This document shows positions 16,128 to 25,600 of a stretch of DNA of 64,000 nt, piece by piece. Numbering within the stretch: position 1 is the stretch's first letter; each line of letters begins with the position of its first letter. The position numbers and the translations under genes are program-made. The notes under the pieces were generated by a model that was given only the letters and a program-made list of their open reading frames with translations, was not told the origin of the DNA and searched no databases. Source of the DNA: DAHUXT01 sp036273675 (GTDB lineage: Bacteria > Chloroflexota > Ktedonobacteria > Ktedonobacterales > JADMIN01); assembly GCA_036273675.1 (NCBI GenBank), contig DASUHD010000178.1, positions 12,786 to 76,785 of the forward strand, written 5' to 3'.

Positions 16128-17404
16128 GGTTCTCCATGCGCGCTTCAGCAGCGGGTGTTCTCGGCAGTCGCACCTTTACGAGCCTACGCAATCATTACAA
16201 TTACCGGCTGTATTTCTCAGGTCAATTTCTCTCCCAGGTCGGCACCTGGTTGCAGAGCGCGGCCATGGCCTGGCTCGTCCTCCAGTTAACCAATTCCGCC
16301 TTCGCCGTTGGCCTTCTGGCCTTCTGGCAATTCGGCCCATACGCGCTGCTTGGCCTCTTTGGCGGCGCGCTCGCCGACCGGTTGGATCACCGCAACACGC
16401 TGATCGTAACGCAGGTGGCGCTTGCGCTCTGCAGCACGATCATTGCCGTGCTGACGCTGACGCACGTGGTTACCCTGTGGGAGGCATATGCGATTGCCGC
16501 TATGCGCGGGCTGGCGCTCGTCCTCAATAATCCCAGCCGCCAGGCGTTCATCTTTCAGATGGTCGGGCGCGAGGAGCTTCCCAACGCCATCGCGCTCAAC
16601 TCTAGCCTGGCGAACGCCACGCGCATTCTGGGGCCGGGCATCGGCGGCATCCTGATCGCCTCGTTCGGTGTAGGCGTCTGCTTCGCAATCGATGCGCTCA
16701 GCTATGTGGCGGTTATTATCGCGCTGCTGCTTATGCGAGTAGACGAGTTGTTGTCACAGGATCGTGGCCCGCGCACGACGATGTGGACCAGCGTTGTCGA
16801 GGGGCTGGGCTTTGTCCGGCGGACGCCCCCATTGCGGCTTGCGCTCGGAATATTCACCATCATTGCCACGGTCTGTATCAACTTCTCCGTGCTGCTGCCC
16901 CTGGTGGCCAGCGACACGTTGCACTCCGACGCCAGGGTCTACGGTCTGATTACCGCATGCTTCGGCGCGGGCGCGTTAGCTGGCGCGCTCATCTCGGCCT
17001 CCATCGGGCGCGTGAGCTGGCCTATTTTGCTGGGGAGCGCGGCGGGGTTTGGTCTGGGTGAGCTTCTGCTCGCGCCGCAGCGTACGGTGCTGAGTGTAGT
17101 GGCGCTGATCATCATGACGGGCATCTGCTATACCATCTATACCTCGACAACCAACGCGATGGTGCAGTTATCGGCGCCTCCCTATTTGCAGGGCCGGGTG
17201 GCTGGACTCTACAGCTACATCTTTGCTGGCTCCAGCCCGTTCGGCGCGCTGATCGCCGGGAGTCTGGCCGCGCGCGGCGGGACCGAGCTTGCGTTTCTCG
17301 TCGCGGGCTGCACCGCGCTGGCGAGCGCCGCTTTCGGAGTGATCGCGCGACCACGCGATCACGTGCGCGCGAACCCCGCCGAGAAGATTCCCAGGGCTGT
17401 CTGA
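16124..17404 (+). CDS. MFS transporter (EntS/MFS_3-like exporter)
   Basis: This 426-residue protein has 11-12 hydrophobic helices and the MFS_3 layout: NHYNYRLYFSGQFLSQVGTWLQSAAMAWLVLQLT at the start, the loop GGALADRLDHRN (motif A equivalent), the region RQAFIFQMVGREELPNAIALNSSLANATRILGP and a C-terminal half with LQGRVAGLYSYIFAGSSPFGALIAG. Such proteins export siderophores, macrolides or other drugs. It begins at ATG 16124, within the end of marR. Confidence 0.92.
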   Translation: MRFSMRASAAGVLGSRTFTSLRNHYNYRLYFSGQFLSQVGTWLQSAAMAWLVLQLTNSAFAVGLLAFWQFGPYALLGLFGGALADRLDHRNTLIVTQVALALCSTIIAVLTLTHVVTLWEAYAIAAMRGLALVLNNPSRQAFIFQMVGREELPNAIALNSSLANATRILGPGIGGILIASFGVGVCFAIDALSYVAVIIALLLMRVDELLSQDRGPRTTMWTSVVEGLGFVRRTPPLRLALGIFTIIATVCINFSVLLPLVASDTLHSDARVYGLITACFGAGALAGALISASIGRVSWPILLGSAAGFGLGELLLAPQRTVLSVVALIIMTGICYTIYTSTTNAMVQLSAPPYLQGRVAGLYSYIFAGSSPFGALIAGSLAARGGTELAFLVAGCTALASAAFGVIARPRDHVRANPAEKIPRAV

Positions 17405-17453
17405 GTGCGACTGCCCTCGCGCAACATACCCCAACGGGATTGGGAGCGCGAGG

Positions 17454-17488
17454 GCGTGGAGGCGTGGAAGCGTGGATGCGTGGAGGCG
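17454..17488. repeat. 8-bp tandem repeat, four units
   Basis: GCGTGGAG, GCGTGGAA, GCGTGGAT and GCGTGGAG follow each other directly between the convergent mfs and pepE-like genes. It is a microsatellite-like tract with no coding role. Confidence 0.8.
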
Positions 17489-17536
17489 GTGGTGTACGTG
17501 TATGCGGCACGACCGGCTCCTGGCCGACCCAGCGTC

Positions 17537-18223
17537 TTATGCTTCTTTGGGGGTGAGCAGCTTCCACTGCCCCTCAGAGACGACCTCGACGGCGCCGTCA
17601 ACCACTTTGATGGCGGTCTCGTCGTCGATGGCATACGCCGGACCGCCGATGTCGGCCGCCCATTTTTCCGCGGTGGCCATGGTGTTCGACGGCAGGTCCG
17701 GGTTGTCGAGGTGCGGGAAGATCGAGAAGGGAACCACGCCCAGCGTCTTGTCGCCCGCGCCGGTCGGGGAATGCCAGGTGACAAAGTCCTCGCCGATGCG
17801 CGGGGTCATCACCATGCTCCCGGCGCTCAGTCCCACCCAGACCGTCTTGCTCAGCGACGGCAGCAGGTCCGCCAGGCCAGACGCGCGCATCCAGTGGCAC
17901 AGGTACGCGGCATCGCCGCCTTCGACCAGCAGGACGTCTGTCTCTCGGACCAGGGGAACCCAGCGCTCTTCACCGAGGCTGGGCAGCGCGGTAAGTTCTA
18001 GCACGCCCATGGACTTCCACCCCAGTCCAACCATGGGGCAGCGCGGTTCTTGTCCGCTGATGAACCGCCACGCATTGCGCGGACCGGCCATGGGGTGTCC
18101 GTAGACGGCCGTGGGGATGCAGAGGGCATCGCACTCGGCGATCGGTTTGTCCAGCAGCTCGACCAGCGCGTTGTGGATGCTCGCGTTCTTAACGCCACCG
18201 GACGTGAGAAGATACTTCATCAT
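17537..18223 (-). CDS. Peptidase E family (S51) serine peptidase
   Basis: This 228-residue protein has the S51 class-I glutamine-amidotransferase-like fold: KYLLTSGG at the start, LLVEGGDAAYL at residues 98-108 and the nucleophile elbow VWVGLSAGSMVM with Ser133. C-terminal EVVSEGQWKLLTPKEA is short. Peptidase E cleaves N-terminal Asp-X dipeptides; close relatives include cyanophycinase. The start is ATG 18223 (a second Met follows directly) behind GGGAGGC. Confidence 0.88.
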   Translation of the reverse strand: MMKYLLTSGGVKNASIHNALVELLDKPIAECDALCIPTAVYGHPMAGPRNAWRFISGQEPRCPMVGLGWKSMGVLELTALPSLGEERWVPLVRETDVLLVEGGDAAYLCHWMRASGLADLLPSLSKTVWVGLSAGSMVMTPRIGEDFVTWHSPTGAGDKTLGVVPFSIFPHLDNPDLPSNTMATAEKWAADIGGPAYAIDDETAIKVVDGAVEVVSEGQWKLLTPKEA

Positions 18224-18240
18224 GCCTCCCTACAAACACT

Positions 18241-18266
18241 CCCCTTGCGTTTACTACGGCAAGGGG
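18241..18266 (-). promoter_or_regulatory. Hairpin in the leader of the peptidase E gene
   Basis: CCCCTTGC and GCAAGGGG form a perfect 8-bp stem with a 10-base loop, 18 bases upstream of the peptidase E start. On the plus strand it is followed by ATTTT, so it could instead stop rightward transcription. A second small hairpin (GAGGCGG/CCGCCTC) lies at 18309-18327. The rest of 18224-18674 holds no gene that I can support. Confidence 0.4.
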
Positions 18267-18674
18267 ATTTTCGGGCTACCCGCGGGGCAACCCTTCATGT
18301 TGACGTCTGAGGCGGTATCCCCGCCTCCCGCAAGGAGTGCTCCGCCCGAGGAGGGAACGATTACAGCGCCTTGCGAGCGCGTATTCTCACACCGCACAGA
18401 AGAACCGGAAGATGCTATTACCATAGCTGGGGTCAGGGGTCTGCGCGCCGAGGAGGAGAGGTCACGGCGCTCAAGGCCTGCAATCACGGCCGATGGTCTT
18501 CACAGCCTGTTTGAGAATATGACAGACGCTCGCCGCACCGCTTTTCGAAACTGCCTGTACACGTATCACGATTGAACCTTTCAGCCATTTCGACGCACAT
18601 ACTCTTTGCATAGACGTATTGAGGTTCCAGGTTGGGGCCTCCCCAGAGCATCAGGAGGAAGGTTGCCTGACGAC

Positions 18675-19247
18675 ATGACGACGCCAGATCCTGTACTCTT
18701 GCTCTGGCAGGTCGCAGAGGGCGACGAAGAAGCGCTACGCCAACTCTATGTCGCGTATCGCCCACGATTGCGGCGCTACCTGTGGCATCAACTCGATGGC
18801 GACGGCCACGCGGTAGAGGAGGCGTTACAGGACACATTCCTCGCGGTTTGGCGCACAGCTGGCGGCTACCGTGGGGACGCGAAAGTCGCGACCTGGCTCT
18901 TCCAAATCGCGCATTATGTCGCGCTCCGCACGCGCAAGGCCGCGGCCCGGCGTGGGTGGAGCGAGGGCGATCTCGAACGCTCGGAAGAAGCGGCTATTCC
19001 GATGGCTACGTCACCAGAAGACATGGTACTCGGCCAGTTGAGTCTCGACGAGGCGCTAAGTCGTCTCTCGCTGAAGCATCGCGCGGTGCTTCATCTCGTC
19101 TTCCAGCAAGGATTCACCGCCGAAGAGGCTGCCCAGATCCTTGGGGTTCCCGTCGGAACGGTGAAAAGTCGCATGAGTTATGCCCGTCGGGCGCTCCAAA
19201 GAGCACTCGATTGCTGGGTACCTGAGGATGCACGTCATGACGCCTGA
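18675..19247 (+). CDS. ECF-type RNA polymerase sigma factor
   Basis: This 190-residue sigma factor has region 2 (EEALRQLYVAYRPRLRRYLWH, then EEALQDTFLAVWRTAGGYRGDAKVATWLFQIAHYVALR) and region 4 (LSLKHRAVLHLVFQQGFTAEEAAQILGVPVGTVKSRMSYARRALQR). ATG 18675 is chosen, but the best ribosome-binding site (AGGAGG at 18653) is better placed for TTG 18663, which would add four residues. The stop lies 11 bases inside the downstream anti-sigma gene, so both are made together. Autoregulation is usual for such pairs; I could not pick out a promoter. Confidence 0.93.
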   Translation: MTTPDPVLLLWQVAEGDEEALRQLYVAYRPRLRRYLWHQLDGDGHAVEEALQDTFLAVWRTAGGYRGDAKVATWLFQIAHYVALRTRKAAARRGWSEGDLERSEEAAIPMATSPEDMVLGQLSLDEALSRLSLKHRAVLHLVFQQGFTAEEAAQILGVPVGTVKSRMSYARRALQRALDCWVPEDARHDA

Positions 19248-20805
19248 TCTCTCATGCGCGCAATGCCAGGACTCCTTGCCCTGGTATCTTGCGAACTCAC
19301 TCTCACATAGCGAACGTGCGGCGATGGAGCGCCATCTGGCCTCCTGCGAGCGTTGCGGCGCCGCGCTCGCGGAGTGGCGCGAGATAACTGGGGCAATACG
19401 TCGCGCCGACGAACGTATCCCGCTCGATACCGCATCGGTCACCACCTGGGAAAACATCTCCCATCAATTAGGCGAACAAACCGCCCAGCCATATACAGTC
19501 AACGAAAGGACTACTATGCGCCTGCATGATAGACATATCTCGGACACCCCCACGCCAGACAGCGAGACGCCCACGATTCGCCCGCGCGGACGCGTCCATG
19601 CCTTTGTGGGTCTGGTCGCGGTGGTGGCGCTCATCGCGCTCAGCGCGGGCATCTTTAGTCACTTCGCTACGCGCGGGAGTTCTCAGCCCGGCCAGGGACC
19701 CGCGACGACCCAATCCAGTTGTGCGCCTTCCCAGGCAACGGCGCATCTCCCGGCGCACACCATTCTCAGCGCCATCGCGCCTCTGGGGACGGATGATGGC
19801 TGGGCCGTCGGCGGCGTATCGAATGCCAATCAGCCCGCTTCGCCGCCTTCCGCGCTGATCCTGCGCCTGCGGAACTGCCACTGGGCCGCGGTAGGGACGC
19901 CAATCCCGAACGCCCGGCTCAACGCCATCTCGATGGACTCCGCCGACGATGGCTGGGCCGTCGGCGTCACGATGACAATCACCGGGGACTATGACCAGCC
20001 ACTGGTGCTGCACTACACACATGATTCCTGGCAGACGGTGAAGGTGGCCGCAAACCCGCAGACGAGCGCCGTGAAGGTGAAGATGACATCCGCAAGCGAT
20101 GGCTGGATGTTGCTATACGATGGCAAACACTTGAACAGCGCCAACTCCCTGGACTATGGGTACTCGCTCTTGCGCTATCAGCATGGGACGTGGGCCAATG
20201 TCTCGCTTGGCTTCCTCAAGCCCTCGATGGTTGTGACGGATCTCGATGCGCGTCAGCCTGGAGAAGTCTGGCTCGTGGGTGAAGATATCACGGTCGTCAA
20301 CAATATCCAGCCTGCCTTCGTGGCGCACTACGCTCACGGCGCGTGGACGCCGTACATCGGCGGCGCAATCGGCGCGGGCGCGAGCGGCTTCAACAGTGTT
20401 AGTGCGCTTGCGCCAAACGATGTCTGGGTTGGTGGGGACGGGATATTTCATTTTGACGGCGCGCACTGGAGCAAGGCAAGTATCCATGGCGCTACCAGCG
20501 CCTTCATGCCCTCTATCTTCCAGATTGCCATGCTCTCTCCCACCCAGGGTTGGGCATTTCCGCAACCTGTCGGGGTCAACGCATTATCTCCAGGCGCGGC
20601 ATTGCGCTATGATCACGGCGTCTGGACGTGGACATCGCCGCACATCAAAGGGGTGAACACCCCCTTACCAATTATCAGCCTCGCGATGTCGTCGCCAACG
20701 CAGGGCTGGGCGCTTGGCCTCCACATTCTATCGGGCAATGACCAGGAAACGCTGCTACTCTCCTATGATGCGGGCGCCTGGGGTGTCGTGCGCCAGCAGT
20801 CATAG
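19237..20805 (+). CDS. Transmembrane anti-sigma factor (zf-HC2) with seven extracellular repeat motifs
   Basis: This 522-residue protein begins with a zinc-binding anti-sigma domain (CAQCQDSLPWYLANSLS, then MERHLASCERCGAAL, the HxxxCxxC site), followed by a linker, one membrane helix (VGLVAVVALIALSAGIF, around residue 130) and a large outer part. The outer part has seven motifs of the form [DSP]xxx[DE]xWxxG, starting DDGWAVGG, DDGWAVGV, SDGWMLLY, GEVWLVGE, NDVWVGGD, TQGWAFPQ and TQGWALGL at spacings of about 50 residues. Seven repeats suggest a beta-propeller. A signal sensed outside would be passed through the membrane to free the sigma factor encoded just upstream. Confidence 0.85.
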   Translation: MTPDLSCAQCQDSLPWYLANSLSHSERAAMERHLASCERCGAALAEWREITGAIRRADERIPLDTASVTTWENISHQLGEQTAQPYTVNERTTMRLHDRHISDTPTPDSETPTIRPRGRVHAFVGLVAVVALIALSAGIFSHFATRGSSQPGQGPATTQSSCAPSQATAHLPAHTILSAIAPLGTDDGWAVGGVSNANQPASPPSALILRLRNCHWAAVGTPIPNARLNAISMDSADDGWAVGVTMTITGDYDQPLVLHYTHDSWQTVKVAANPQTSAVKVKMTSASDGWMLLYDGKHLNSANSLDYGYSLLRYQHGTWANVSLGFLKPSMVVTDLDARQPGEVWLVGEDITVVNNIQPAFVAHYAHGAWTPYIGGAIGAGASGFNSVSALAPNDVWVGGDGIFHFDGAHWSKASIHGATSAFMPSIFQIAMLSPTQGWAFPQPVGVNALSPGAALRYDHGVWTWTSPHIKGVNTPLPIISLAMSSPTQGWALGLHILSGNDQETLLLSYDAGAWGVVRQQS

Positions 20806-20833
20806 CGCGCGCACAACCTGACCAGAGCCAGAT

Positions 20834-20864
20834 ACTCCCCTTCCACAACTCGTGGAAGGGGAGT
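20834..20864. terminator. Bidirectional-looking terminator hairpin
   Basis: ACTCCCCTTCCAC and GTGGAAGGGGAGT form a perfect 13-bp stem with a 5-base loop, between the convergent anti-sigma and response regulator genes. It could serve both. Confidence 0.75.
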
Positions 20865-20920
20865 CAGTCTGTGGTCCGCCAAAGCGTCCGTTTATACTGC
20901 GCGTGGTCGTTCGGACGCCG

Positions 20921-21292
20921 TCACTCGGGGAGATAACGGCGTATGAGGGCAAGCAGGTCGTCCAGGTCGAATGGTTTGGGGATGAACCCATCGGCCACGA
21001 TCTCACTGGCGCGCTGGCGCGAGTCGTGGGCCGCAGTCATCACGATGATCGGCGCGTGTGGCCCGCCCTGCTGGCGATAGGCGCTGGCAAAAGCCCAGCC
21101 GTCCATCACCGGCATTTTCATATCGAGCAAAATGACGGCTGGCGACGACTCCTCGGTGCGCTCCAGAGCCTCCTTGCCATTGTGCGCGATCATGACCTTA
21201 TATCCCTCCTCGGCGAGAAGTGATTCGAGGGTCATGGCGATGGTGTCGTCATCATCCACGACCAGGATGGGCCGTTGGTCTAGTGCCGTCAT
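20921..21292 (-). CDS. Stand-alone response regulator (CheY-like)
   Basis: This 123-residue receiver has acidic pocket VVDDDD, phospho-acceptor Asp in VILLDMKMPVMDGW, Thr in IIVMTAA and Lys in IPKPF. There is no output domain. ATG 21292 follows CGGAG; the 12-residue extension to 21328 lacks support. It is the last of three same-strand two-component genes and may carry phosphate from the two kinases upstream. Confidence 0.92.
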   Translation of the reverse strand: MTALDQRPILVVDDDDTIAMTLESLLAEEGYKVMIAHNGKEALERTEESSPAVILLDMKMPVMDGWAFASAYRQQGGPHAPIIVMTAAHDSRQRASEIVADGFIPKPFDLDDLLALIRRYLPE

Positions 21293-21382
21293 GTTACTCC
21301 GGTCAGCCGGTCCATTCGACCTGCCCAAGTCGTGCCTCCTTGCATTGATAGAGCCACACTGTCGAGACTGCGCCTCCGTCTG

Positions 21383-22642
21383 TTATGGTTGATGTCTCGC
21401 CGCCCGCGATGTAGATGTGGCGTGTACAGGCAGCCGAATTACAAATCGCGTGCCACCATCTGGCGGGAACTCCGCGCTAATCTCGCCATCATGTTGAGCA
21501 ATGATTTGCTGGCTGATGTAAAGACCGAGGCCCAGACCGGAGCGATGGTCGTCGGCATGCGCCTGATAAAATCGCTCGAAGATCGACCCGCGCCGCTCCG
21601 GCGAGATACCGATGCCATGATCGCGGACGGCAATGAAGATAGATTTCTCGTCAATGTGTCCAACCTCGACGCACACGCGACCACCTTCAGGGCTATATTT
21701 GAGCGCGTTATCGAGCAGGTTGCTCAATACCTGTTCGATGCTCTCAGGGTCAACATCGGCGATCACCTCGCGCTCGGAAGTCAGAACAATCCGATGGCGT
21801 ATCGTGCGGGCGGTGAATGAGGTGACGAGATGTTCCGCCAGCGCCGAGATATCGGTCGCCGGACGTTCGAGTGTGAGCTTGCTCTGGTCAAGTCGCGTGA
21901 CATCCAGCAGCTGGCCGATCAGCCGCGCCAGCCTGCCCGACTGCTCGTCGACAGCCCGCAGGCCGTTGCTGAGCCACGGTGGGGCCTCAACATCGCTCTT
22001 TTTGAGCTTGCGGGCGATGATCTGTGCGGTGGCGCGTAGTCCTGTTAGTGGCGTTTTCAACTCATGCGCCGCCACCGAGAGAAACTCATCGCGCGCCTGT
22101 GTCGCCGCCTCCGCCGCGATGCGCGCCTCCCGCTCGCCCGCCATCGCCGCCTCCAACGCCGCTGTGCGCTCCTCCACGCGGCGCTCCAGCTCATGGTTCA
22201 GCTCCTCGAGCTGGCGTGTCTTGCGGTACAGGTCAGACAGCACGCTCACCTTCGCCCGCAGAATCTCTGGGATAACCGGTACGGGAATATAGTCGATCGC
22301 GCCGACTTCATAGCCCTTGAGCCGGTCGAGCTCGGTCAGATGGACCGCGGAGACGAAGATGATGGCCGTCTTCTGGTAGCGTGGGTGCTGGCGGATCATC
22401 TCAGCAAGCTCGAAGCCGTCCATCTCCGGCATGCTGACGTCCATCAGGACAATGGCGATCTCCGTTTTGAGGAGATGCCCCAGCGCCTCGCGGGCGGAGG
22501 TCGCCTTGATGAGGTTTGCCCCTACATCCGCGAGAATCGCCTCGTAACTCAGGAGCTTTGCCAGCTGGTCATCGACCATCAGGATGTTCACCTGATCTCC
22601 CGATGTTGACGTGGTTATGTCATGTGTTTCGGCTGCATGCAT
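21383..22642 (-). CDS. Hybrid histidine kinase with N-terminal receiver domain
   Basis: This 419-residue soluble protein has a receiver at residues 17-135 (LMVDDQ, IVLMDVSMPEMDGF), an all-helical linker rich in Glu and Arg (ELNHELERRVEERTAALEAAMAGEREARIAAEAATQ region), a HisKA domain with the phospho-His in SVAAHELKTPLTG, and a HATPase domain with N box NLLDNALKYSPEGG and G boxes DHGIGI and GLGLGLYIS. There is no membrane segment. Receiver-first kinases usually take phosphate from another kinase, here perhaps the large hybrid kinase 33 bp upstream. Confidence 0.92.
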   Translation of the reverse strand: MHAAETHDITTSTSGDQVNILMVDDQLAKLLSYEAILADVGANLIKATSAREALGHLLKTEIAIVLMDVSMPEMDGFELAEMIRQHPRYQKTAIIFVSAVHLTELDRLKGYEVGAIDYIPVPVIPEILRAKVSVLSDLYRKTRQLEELNHELERRVEERTAALEAAMAGEREARIAAEAATQARDEFLSVAAHELKTPLTGLRATAQIIARKLKKSDVEAPPWLSNGLRAVDEQSGRLARLIGQLLDVTRLDQSKLTLERPATDISALAEHLVTSFTARTIRHRIVLTSEREVIADVDPESIEQVLSNLLDNALKYSPEGGRVCVEVGHIDEKSIFIAVRDHGIGISPERRGSIFERFYQAHADDHRSGLGLGLYISQQIIAQHDGEISAEFPPDGGTRFVIRLPVHATSTSRAARHQP

Positions 22643-22675
22643 GAGTGACGCACTCTCTCACTAGAAATAGAGAAT

Positions 22676-25600
22676 TTAGCGATGGAGCCACATACGCAAC
22701 GCGGATAGAAGCTGCTCGGTATTGACTGGTTTGGCGAGATAGTCGGATGCGCCCGCTTCGAGGCACTTTTCGCGGTCGCCCTTCATTGCTTTGGCCGTGA
22801 GCGCGACGATGGGCAGGCGCTGAAGCGCGGGATTCCGCCGAATGACCTGCATTGTCTCGTATCCGTCCATCTCTGGCATCATGATATCCATCAGGACAAT
22901 AGCCAGATCCGGTGTTGTCTTCAGCGTCTCGATGGCTTCGCGGCCTGTGCCAGCGGTGAGCACGATCATGCCGCGCCGCTCCAGGACGCTGCTGAGTGCG
23001 AAGATGTTGCGGACATCGTCGTCAACCACCAGCACCTTCTTGCCTACCAGGTCATCATCAGAACTGTGAAGACGGTTGAGCAGGCGCTGCTTCTCCAGCG
23101 GTAGATCGCCAACCACGCGATGGAGGAAGAGCGCCGTCTCATCCAGCAGTCGCTCGGGCGACTCGACCCCCTTCACGACAACGCTGCGCGCCAGCGTATG
23201 CAGGCGGGCGTCTTCTTCGGCTGTGAGTTGCTTGCCGGTAAACACCACCACCGGAATATCACGGAGCGCCTCGTTATCACGAATATGTTCGAGCACCTCG
23301 AACCCGGACATATCGGGTAGCCGCAGATCGAGCACGATGCAGTCGAACGGGTCGCCGTGGATCGCGTCCAGCGCCTCGGCGCCGCTGCCAACGGTGACAA
23401 TCTCGATATCGCCGAAGCCCAGCAGTTCCGTGATGCTGAGCCGCTCGGCATCGTTATCTTCGACCACCAGCAGCCGCTTGCGATGTGGCGCCGCGTAGTC
23501 CTTGATACGGTCGAGCGCCAGTTCCAGACCTTCGGTTGTCGTCGGCTTCGTCAGGAAGGAGAATGCCCCGCGCGCAAGGCCGTGTCGCCGATCTTCGTCC
23601 ACGGTGATGATCTGCACCGGGATATGCCGCAATGTGGGGTCCTGCTTGAGTTGGTTGAGGACGGTCCATCCGAGCATATCTGGCAGAAACACATCAAGCG
23701 AGACCGCCGTCGGGTGGAACTGGCGGGCGAGCGCGAGCGCATCGAGGCCGCGTGTCGCCGCGATCACCTTGAACCCTTTGTCGCGCGCGAGATCAACCAG
23801 CACACGACCGTAGTATGGGTCATCCTCGACGATCAGCAGCACCGCATCGTCAGGCTGCGCGTCATCACGGTCATCGAGCAGCGGAGCAAAGTCGGTCGGA
23901 CGCTCGGTAATTCGGGCAACCGTCAGCGGGTGAGACCAGCGGGTCTCACTCATCTCAGTCCTGTCAGCACGCGCGTGCGCGGTTTCCTCTGCCGTTTCCC
24001 CAACGAGGTTACCTGAAGGGAGCGATCCGACGTAGGTCTGCGGCACGTAGAGGGTAAACGTGCTGCCAACCTCCAGCGTGCTGCGCAGATGAATCTCGCC
24101 GCCCAGCAAGCTTGCCAGCTCGCGGCTGATTGCCAGGCCCAGACCAGTGCCGCCGAAGCGGCGGTCAGTGCTGGCCTCGGCCTGTTGGAATGGCTCGAAG
24201 ATGAGCTTTTGTTTGTCTGGCGGGATGCCAATGCCAGTATCGGAAACCTCAAACGCGACGACAGACGCCGTACCTTTGAGCACCGGGTGATCGGCGCTCC
24301 AGCCGCTCTTCGCCGGGTAGACGCTCAGATGAACGCCTCCCTGCTCGGTGAACTTGAAGGCATTGGAGAGCAGGTTCTTGAGGATCTGTTGCAGGCGTTT
24401 GGCGTCGGTGACGATGCTCGGGCTAAGATGGGTGTCCACCTGTGCCTCGAAGGTGAGCCGCCGGTTGTCCGCCTCATGGCGGAACGGGCGCGCCACCATC
24501 TCCAGCAGGCTGACGATGCCGATTTCCTCCGCATCGACCGAGACCGTGCCGGACTCGATCTTGGAGAGGTCAAGGATATCAGTAATCAGGTTCAGCAGGT
24601 CAGTTCCAGCGCCATGGATCGTTCGGGCGAACTCCACTTGCTTCGGCGAGAGATTGCCATCGGGGTTATCGCCCAATTGTTGACCGAGGATCAGGATGCT
24701 ATTCAGTGGCGTGCGCAGCTCGTGCGACATATTCGCCATGAACTCGGATTTGTACTTCGAGGTCAGCGCCAGTTCCGCGGCCTTCTCTTCCAGCGCGCGG
24801 CGCGCCTGCTCGATCTCCTGATTTTTGCGTTCCACCTCGACGTTGCGCTCGGCCAGCTGCTGCGCTTTCTGCTCCAACTGGTCGTTGGTCTGTTGCAGCT
24901 CCGTTTGTTGCGTCTGAAGCTCGGTGGCCAGCTGTTGCGACTGCTTGAGCAGCCCCTCCGTCTGCATGGTAGCCTCGATGCTATTGAGCACAATGCCGAT
25001 GCTCGCGGTCAATTGTTCAAGAAACGCCAGATGCGACGCGGTGAACTTGCTCAGCGAGGCTAGCTCGATGACGGCCTTCACCTGGCCCTCGAAGAGCACG
25101 GGCAACACCACGACATTGCGCGGGACCGTCTCGAAGAGGCTTGAGCGAATCGGCGTTGTCTCGGGCGGCAGGTTGGTAATGAGCATGCTTCGTTTCTCGA
25201 CAGCGACCTGCCCCAACAACCCCTCGCCGAACCGCAGATGCTCCTGATGACCATCCGCGCCGGAGTCGGCATAGGCCGAGAGCAACGCAAGGCCGGGCGC
25301 CGCTTCTGTCTCTACCTGATAGATGACGCCCTGTTGCGCGTCTACCAGCGAGGTAAGCTCCGAGAGCAACATCCGGCCGACAGCGGTCAGGTCACGCTGC
25401 CCTTGCAGCATGCTGGTGAAGCGGGCGAGGTTGGTCTTTAGCCAGTCCTGTTCGGTGTTGCGGTCAGTCGTCAACCGCAGGTTATCGATCATCGTGTTGA
25501 TGTTATCCGAAAGCTCGGCAACCTCGCCCCGCGCCTCCACCTGGATCGAGCGCGTCAGGTCGCCCTGCGTGACTGCCGTTGCCACCTCCGCGATCGCGCG

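Noticed and set aside
24089..25063. 324-codon plus-strand frame inside the hybrid kinase gene
   Set aside because: Leu/Gln-rich shadow of the coiled-coil and kinase region of the minus-strand gene; no start signals.
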